64,000 nt of DNA from the NCBI GenBank assembly GCA_943735955.1, contig OX030958.1:2473531-2537530 (forward strand). Direction: 5' to 3'. Below are positions 25,901 through 34,900 of the stretch, in pieces. Under the pieces are notes generated by a model that saw only the letters and a program-made list of their open reading frames with translations, was not told the DNA's origin and did not search any database. The DNA is from Piscicola geometra (taxonomy: Eukaryota; Annelida; Clitellata; Hirudinida; Piscicolidae). The stretch's first letter is position 1; each line of letters starts with the position of its first letter. The translations under genes and the position numbers were made by a program.

Positions 25901-28900
25901 CATGGAATGATTGAGCGAATCAAAACCTCAAAAACTCTACAGCCTTCACCAAACAAGAGACTATGAACATATGTAACTTCAGATTCTGAAGATGAGGATA
26001 CCTTAATGATGACAAAGTAAATAATTCAACGTTAAAGGACAGAATCTAAAGAAGGCTTAGAGAATTATCTTCTTGTTTGGTGCCAACAACATGAAGAAGA
26101 AAAATAGGAAAGGAAGTAAAGTTGCATGTGAACGTCTATTCAGCTTGTCAGGGCACATTTAAATAATTACTTTTTAACTATGGGGAAAAGATTTACGCAT
26201 ATTATATTATAACAGTCAACAGAATTAAACCCACTTTAATGACCAGGTCACACAACTTTGAATCACCATCTTCTTGGTTCTTTATAATAAGCAATTATTT
26301 ATTATAGTTATTAGTAATAATGATTATTATCACTAATAATGATTTTAAAAACTGAATTTTTTAAATCACTTTTTCCAATTATTACTAATAATATTTAAAT
26401 CAAACAACATGTTATTTATAAGGAATTTCAAAAAATATTGAATTAAATTTAATGTAATATTTTTATTTTTATTACCTATAACATTATGTTCAAAACGCCC
26501 CCAAAAGGAAAAATTAATATTTTTATTTGCCTAATAAAAACCTCTAAATCTTTATTTCCAGTCATTTCCGAAAAAGGCTTGCATCCAGTCGTCTGATCTG
26601 ATTGATCAAGGAGCAGCCAATCAAAAGACTTCCTTTCAAACTCGTGACTTGAACTGAAGTCTGGCGGTGTCTTCAGCAACTCTGTTGAGTTCAACTTAAA
26701 TAAACTTGCATATTTAATTGAAAATATATCAAAAAATATTACTTAGTTGACTCGTTGACATATTCCATAAAATAATTTGTAAAAAAGTTCCCAGAGAATT
26801 TTGAGATTCTCTCAAAAAACTAAGTGCCTATTGTAACTTGTTTTTCAAGTGAAAAAATATTATTGTTCAACTATTCATGATTTGAGAAAATTTCTTGGAG
26901 TGATTTAACATGAAAATCAAAAACTTTTACCTTTAAAGCCCAAGGCATCGTCGTCGAACTTCTCCTCATTGTCGTTCAATTCGAAACCACCTGTTGCGAT
27001 ATTTGGTCGTTTGGGATACTTTCAAACATAGAAGAAAAACAACAATAATAAAGTATGAATATGCTGATAATGGGAATAACTGCTAATGACGATGATCAAC
27101 ATGATGATTATGACGACGATGGTGATGATGGTGATGATAATGATGATGGGAAAAACCAGGCTGAAAGGGACGGTTAGAGGAGTTGCCAGTGACGTTATCG
27201 GAGGCAGAACAAGGTCGTCTGGAGAAGGAGAGTGAGTGCTTGCTCGACTGCGCCGCCCCCTCTTCCACGCTTTCCTGTGTGCATCGTATTCATAATGGTG
27301 TTTCATACCCTCAATGATAAGCCTAAAAAATACATATGTAATTTTGATTTATTGTATATGAATAATATTATGGATGGCAGAGAGTCTAAAACTATGAATT
27401 AAAAAAAGCCCGCTTTTCATGTCAAGTGCTCACTTTTAGACGATAGTTCTTCCAATCTTTAGACAAAATCGGCTATTTTTTATTTTAAACCCTTGGAGGG
27501 CTGTGTGGGAAACTGGTGTACCCCACATATCAAAAGATAGATGGGGCAATGAAACTAGCAGTAAAGACCACAAAATTTATGTATTTTTTCACAAGGAAAT
27601 TTCAGGCACTGACGTATAATGTTAAACGTAAATTGACAGATTGGTAATTAAATGGAAGCAAATAATGTCAATGGGGTGCACTTGTAACCCCCTTGGCCAA
27701 CTATGTTCCTCAAACCCGCAGGACCATAATTATTCGTAGCCATTTGAAAACTGCGTATTCTAACATAAGATTATTAACAATCTAGCTTAAATAAATTGTA
27801 ACTCAAGCCCTGTGCATTGGGGTTATGACTACACAACTATTTCCGTAAAATGTATTTTCTGATGTGGCATTTGATCAACTTTTACATAAAAACCTATTTT
27901 TCACTTCTGAGCTCATCAGATCCCAAAAATATCTCGCGCGCACAACAAGACATAACATTTATAAATACATAGGTTCATTAGTTTATATTTCACACAAATA
28001 AACAGTGTGTATTCATGGGGAATATAAACTGAATTGTGCACGCGAGGTTTTTTAGAGATCTGATAAAAGTAAACTTATTTTGTTACTTTAGGCAAAATTT
28101 TATCGATTAACATTTCAGGCTAATGAATCTAAATTTTGTTATAACCCTACCGTGCATTTAAGACCAAAAAATTAAACAATAAATCGATGTATGTTTTGGT
28201 AACGTTATTATTAAGATACCAACCGTAAAGTACAAAAATCTTCGATTGTCCCTAATTTTATGACAATTCTGTTTGTGCTTTTATTTCGGACATAATTTTT
28301 AACGTTTTAATAGGAAAATTCAAATTTAATTTCGTCGGAAACCAAAACATAGCCGAATTTCGATCAGTCTCTATTTGAAATGTCAGAAGATTTTGGTCTT
28401 TAACGGTAAGATCATTTTTATTTAAATCAAATAGCTCTGGAAAACAAGTTTCAATTTAATATTTTATGATAATGTTGTCGTCCTTCAGTCTTCAGTAGAC
28501 AATGGACTTGCGCCGAGGAAGAACTTTTCGCTGATGGTTGTTGCTCTCTGATGGTTGTTGTTCTTTGATGGTTGTTCTCTTCTGATTGTTGTTCGCAGCT
28601 GGTTGTTATTGGCTGTTGGTTGTTGCTCGCCTCTAGTTGTTGCTCGCTGCTGATTGTTGGTGGCTACTGGTCGCAGATCGCTGCTGTTTTTCTTTTCTGC
28701 TGGAGCGCTTTTCACTGGCAAGCCGACGAATCCCTGCTTCCCCCGCTTCAAGTCCCATGCGCACAGCTTGCGTCCATCTGCTTTTATCCTCAGCAAGCGA
28801 TTCCCAGGTGCTGACGTCGATCTCTGTAGATTTTAGATCGCGCTTGCAGACGTCCTTGTAGCGAAGGTATGGCCTGCCAGTTGCTCTCCAACCTGAGGCA

Positions 28901-31900
28901 AGCTCGCCGAATAGCATGTCTTTGGGAAGTCGGCCATCATCCATCCGACGTACATGTCCTAACCATCGGAGACGTCTTTGACAAAGAAGAGTGATCATGC
29001 TTGAAATGGCTGCCCTCGCCAACACCTCGTTGTTTGTGACGCGGTCTCTCCATGAGATTCCGAGCATGCGTCGAAGACACCGCGTGTGGAAAGCACTCAA
29101 TCTTTTTTCCTGGTATGCATATAGTGTCCAGGATTCACTGGCGTAAAAGAGAGTGCTCAGAACACATGCCTTGTACACAGCTGTCTTTGTCCTTATTGTC
29201 AGCATCTTGTTGCTCCAAACTCTTCGTGACAGCCTGGCAAAGGTTGTCGAAGCCTTGCCGATCCTCTGGTTCAGTTCTGCAACTAGTGAGAAGTCATCAG
29301 TGATTGTCGAACCAAGGTAGGTAAACTGGCTGACGACTTCCAGAGCATAGTTGTTGATAGTGATGTGAGGTCGTTTTGCGTGCTGTGCCATCACCTGTGT
29401 TTTCTTGAGACATGTATTGGAAAACCTGTCGAGCAGTCTTTGCAGTTCTGCTTCAGTGTGGGTGACCAGTGCTGCATCATCCGCAAACAGCATGTCTCTT
29501 ATCATCACTTTTCGTATTTTGCTTTTTGCCTTCAGACGTGCCAGGTTGAAAAGACTACCGTCTGATCGGGAGTGAAGATATACACCTTCAGTTGATGTCT
29601 AAAGGCACGTTTCAGCATAACAGCGAAGAAGATGCCGAAGAGAGTGGGAGCAAGCACACAGCCTTGTTTGACGCCACTGCGGATTTCAAAAGAACTTGAT
29701 GTCGACCCATCATACTGCACAGTGCTTTTCATATTGTCATGAAACGACTTTATCACGCTCAGGAGCTTTGGTGGGCAGCCAATCTTTGCCAGAATATTGA
29801 AGAGTCCATCCCTACTGACAAGATCAAACGCTTTGGTCAGGTCTATGAAAGCTAGGAAAAGGGGTTTGTGTTGTTCACTGCCTTTTTCTTGCAGTTGTCT
29901 GAGTGTGAAGATCATATCTATGGTTGACCTTTCTGCGCGAAACCCAGCTTGTGATTCTGGATACACCCTATCAGCAAGCTTCTGTAATCTTTTTAGGATT
30001 ACACGTGCGAACACTTTGCCCACAACACTGAGGAGAGATATTCCTCTGTAGTTGTTGCAATCACTTCTCTCGCCCTTGTTCTTGTATAAAGTGATTATTT
30101 TTGCGTCTCTCATGTCCTGAGGTACAGTTCCTTCTTCCCAGCATTGGCAGAGGAGACTGTGCAATTGTTCTAGAAGAGCTGTGCTTCCGCATTTGATGAC
30201 TTCTGGTGGTATGCCATCAGCCCCTGGAGCTTTCCCTGAAGACAAACTTTCAATAGCCTTCTTTTATTCTGTAACACTGGGCTTTTCATCAAGTTCCATC
30301 ATGAGTGGAAGAGTTTCAACTGCGGCAAGGGCTTCTTCACTCACGTGATTCTGCTTGGAGTATAGGTCGGAGTAGTGTTCTACCCAGCGGTCCATCTGCT
30401 TGCACTTTTCGTCTATGATTGCACCAGTGGCAGACTTAAATGGGGCTATGGTCTTCATAGTGCGACCTGTGGCTTTTTTAATGCCGTCGTACATGCACTT
30501 GATGTCTCCAGTATGATTGTTGAATCTTTTGGCATAGCTGAAGCCAGTAGTCATTAGCACATTTTCTTGCTAATTTCTGCACTGCACTCTTGGAGGATCT
30601 GTACGCCTGTAGACTCTTTTGGCTGTGATGTAGCTTGTACTCCAGATGAGTTCTGCGGCGTTCTTCTATAGCTGGAGTGAGTGTGAAGGAGTGGGCTTCA
30701 AACCAATCGCTGTTTTTGTTCTGCCTCTTTCCAAAGACTTCGGACGCAGCCTTGTAAACCGTTTCCCTGATATGGTACCAACGTTCTTTGGCTGTTCCAT
30801 CAGGAGGTTTTAGGTGGAACAGTTCCAAGAGATCTTGGTTAAACTGTGCCACTTTGTTCGGGTGGTTTGTTTTGCTCCCATCGATTCGGGGTTTTCCTTC
30901 AGACCTGGACCGGTGAACTTTCTTGGGCTGGAGTATTGTTAATCTTGCTTGCGGGTACATAATAAGTCTGCTTGTCGAGTGTTGCAGCACTCTGAGCCCA
31001 TACGCACCCAGTAGGGCAGGCAAACTGTGATGAAACAACACTTATTTGACTGGGGGCTGCCCAGCTTGAGGCGGGCGGTAGTTGTAAATGAGACATGGTG
31101 ATCTCTCCCACCGTCGGAAGCAACCCCTGGCGGCATAAGAAACATATGACTTATAACCGGTAAACTGCTACTTCCCGTGTTATTTTCAACGCTTTCAGCG
31201 AAGCTGGAATGACCTCTCCAGGGCGTAAGCCTTGGCAAAATACTATATAAGGTAAGTTGTAGCCCATGCAGCAGACCCCCCTCTCCACGTTTGATTGTGA
31301 GTCCAAGGGAAAGGCAAAGCCGATACATCTTGGAACCATAAGCGTCGCAGAAGTTGTCGGAATGACATTGTGAGCAAAGTTAAGCCGCCTTAGGAACTCC
31401 GACTTCGGATTTGAAATGAGGGTTGACTCCCTTAGCCTTTAATTAGCCAAAACCTAACCTGCAAGGCAGCAGGGCCGTAACCCTGGCTGGGAGACTGAAG
31501 GGGTAATAGCAATTGTCTAAGGTGCTTCCCTGGACTAGTGGTAAAGCGGGGATGTCTTACTTTCCCGTGCAGGTAAGACACCTGCCCACTGCTCCTGGGA
31601 TGGTCGTTGACACTAAAAATGTGTTCATCCGCCCTTTATCAGTCTTTGATCTTCGTGCTGTTGGGTAACCCAGATACCCTCCACACCAAAAAGTCCGATT
31701 CATCGTCACAAGATGGTGGGGGGGGTCAGTTTAGTCGCCGGCCACTCGACTACGACACAGGTTGTACTAGCTTACGTGGTACCAGTAGCAGGTTCATAAC
31801 AGATCCTGACCTAAAAATATTATTATCGAATTATTCAAAGCAAAACTAAAACGATAAAATATAAAAAGTAGCCGCTTTGAGACCTCAGAGAATCCGAGAG

Positions 31901-34900
31901 TTGTTCCAGTCACAGGGTGGTGTAGGACGTTGATGAAAGAGTGAGGGATGGTGAGTGTGGTGTGGTACAAGCTGCTCAAGTCTACTTTTCTCTCTAAAAG
32001 ACTGGAGTTGAAGGAAGAATATATGAAAAGTTATTTTGCTTAAATAGGAAGATTTTTTAACATTTTGATATGTTAAAATATGTATTTATTGAAACAATAT
32101 GTAATATAACATAAAACCGGTTCAACAGAGAAATCTGCAAGACAAAGATACAAACTGAAAGAATGAAATGTGCACTAAGGCGGGTCATACTATTGACTAT
32201 GGAGCGGGGATGGCTTAGATGGTAGACGTCGGACTTGCAACTTAAAGGTCGCCTGTTCGAATCCCTGATAGGCAACCGTGAACTATCATATACCTAGTGT
32301 ATATGATGCGGTGTTTGCGACGTATGCATTGAAAGATGTGTACGTCGTGTGGAGTGGCGTCTCGGCGCATAAAGACCATGGTTCTCAGAACCATTGTAAC
32401 ATGGCCTGCGTCTGTCAAGCTGTGAACGATATAGACTATAAAAAAAATAATAAAAAAAGAGATATTTTCATGATTAAAACTGGCAAATGGTCTTAAAGTG
32501 TGAGAATTGCCATGAGACACTCAAAAACAAAAAAAGAAAACAAACTTAAATTATTTATAGTGTTTTTTTCTTCCCTTTTGTCGCTTGCTTCAATTTTAAA
32601 ACAAAGATTATTTTCAAATGGCGCCTAATACTAGATATAAAAGTAGAGGGCGGCGAAATCATCGATTTCAAAATTTCAAAACGTCCACTTAGGACATGAT
32701 TAAAACTAACAATACAAGAACTTTGACACAAAAAATAATTTTGTATGTCAAAAATAACCCCCCCCCTCCTACCCGGGATTAAAAAACACAAAAAATGGGA
32801 GATGTTAAACCTTTTATTCACTAGAAAAATACATTTTTTACAACTTTTTTTACTTTTTGTTTTTATATATTACAATCTTTCTTGGTTGATACTTTCATTT
32901 ATAATTTTTTTAAAACTACTTCATTTTCAGTGAAAGGATCATTGTTTGATTTCAACAGACATAAAAGTTCAAGTCTTTTTCGCTTTTTTCTATAAACTAG
33001 CTTTTTTTTAAACTTAACTTTCTTTCTGGGTACTCCATAGGTGAGGATTCTTCATCAATGTCCTAGTCCTTCTTTTGCCTATGTGAAACTGTCTTGAAAT
33101 GGGGCTGCATAAAAGAAATTAACTTATAGACTTACTCCAAGTGCTCAACTGCTGCTTCTGACACCAAATGAACATGCAAACATAAAAACACCGCCAGAAC
33201 AACTTGAAATAGGGAGGTTCCATAACATCTCTTACTAGACAAGCTAGGCGATTTTTTATCTGTGGGTTAGCAGCTGCCATCTTGGCAGCCGCTTTAACCG
33301 TTTAATGATTTTGTTAATTAAAATCTTCAACCAATAACTGTCTAACGGACTACAATAAAAACTAATTTTAAAAGGAAGAAGTGCCAGGGCCTCAATTTGA
33401 ACACCAGTGCACATCTTGCAAGCACCCACTGGCTACCTATTTCACAAGGCAGATGAGCTCTGCAGATGAAGGACAGACTGTCAGAACGAATCTTCTACAC
33501 ATGACTGTGTTTATGTCTATTGTCTATTGAAAACTAGTCTTGCACAATGTTTTTAAAATTGAATCCACTAAATTTTGAGCCTATATTTTTTTTCTAAAAA
33601 TGGTAAACTAATTAATGATCCATGTAATTTTTCCTCTCATACTATTGTTCCATCTAATCATAGTCGTAGCTTAAGATTTATTTATAACTCAAAACTAATA
33701 GCCGTACACCTATTTATCATCACATTATGCAGGTCCATATATTTGGAACTCATTACCTCCTTATTTAACTACTTCTAAATCATTATTTACTTTTCGTAAG
33801 GATCTGAAGACATATCTGTTTAACAAATTTATTTACGAGCGCTCTTGAATTTGAGGAAAGAGCGCTATAGAAATTTGATTTGATTGATTGGGTTCTGGCT
33901 TGAGAACTCAGTGAGATCATTAAAGTGGTGAATAAGAATTGTTGTTGCACTGGAAAAAGCCGAACTTGTCTTTGTAAAAAAACAGCCCACTGGATAGCAT
34001 TATTTACTCAATATAGAGAAGAAACTCATTTCATCAAAACACTTCTCATTTCTTGAAGATTTGCAACAGAGCTACTAGGGGGTTAAAAATACTTGAAATT
34101 TTCAATTTGCAATTTGTCACTTTACACAAAAAAATATGCACTTCAGAAGATGATCCAGCTTATGCTATTTGTTTCACACACAATATTTCTTCCCAAATTG
34201 GAACAGAGAATAAATAATCAGAAAATCCAAGGGTCAAAAATTGCCACATCATTAGAACCCAATTAAGTTTTTTTAATCAAAAAATGAAAAAATTAAAGAA
34301 ACTATAAGTAAAAGAAAACCATAAGAAGTGAAATAACCTCCAAAACTATACAGCCTTCCCGAAACAAAAGACTACAAACATATGTATCTTCAGATTCTGA
34401 AGATACCTCAATGATTACTAAGTCAATCATTAAACGTTATATAAAAGAATCTGAGGTAGACTTTGAGAGTTGTTCTCTTGTTTGGCGGCAACAACACGAA
34501 AGGACATATCCGTCTCTTGCGAAACTGGCAAGAAAGTACTTGTCATCTCCTGCAAGTACAGTTCCATGTGAACGTCGATTCAGCTTGTCAGGACACATAG
34601 TTAGCAAGAAAAGTCTCTTTAGATCCAAATTATGTCGAAAAACTTGTTTGCTTTAAAATGTTGATTACTTTTATATAAAAATTCTAATAAAATTTATATC
34701 TACTTTTTAGAAAAAATAATTGTAATACTAATGTTAGGAAAAAAATCGAAAAATTAGAAATTCGTTACGTCCACTTGAATAATGGTTCACTAGGTTATTT
34801 CATGAATATTTAATATTGGAAGTTGGTACTTTTGATGAAACCCCCCCCCCCCCCACCACCCAAAAAACGAAATCGAATATTTAGGCTTAAGCCTCAGCGT

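Larger units (their letters stand above)
28480..31830 (-). mobile_element. RTE-like non-LTR retrotransposon, decayed
   Basis: Minus-strand frames in order: linker 31041-30478 ([30 protein letters not shown]), 30560-30264, RT 30245-29532 and RT/C-terminal 29508-28633, with frameshifts between. Regions 31040-31830 hold likely 5' sequence with no recognisable endonuclease domain, so an internal deletion is likely. Inserted in the large 5' SKIC2 intron. Confidence 0.8.

Noticed and set aside
31510..31600. A tRNA-like or structured RNA near GGACTAGTGGTAAAGCGGGG
   Set aside because: Partial resemblance to a tRNA D-arm only; it lies in the 5' part of the RTE-like LINE and no cloverleaf could be drawn.
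32202..32290. Possible functional tRNA gene (A and B boxes present)
   Set aside because: The acceptor stem does not pair and the unit is followed by a SINE body found at two other sites, so it is a tRNA-derived SINE.
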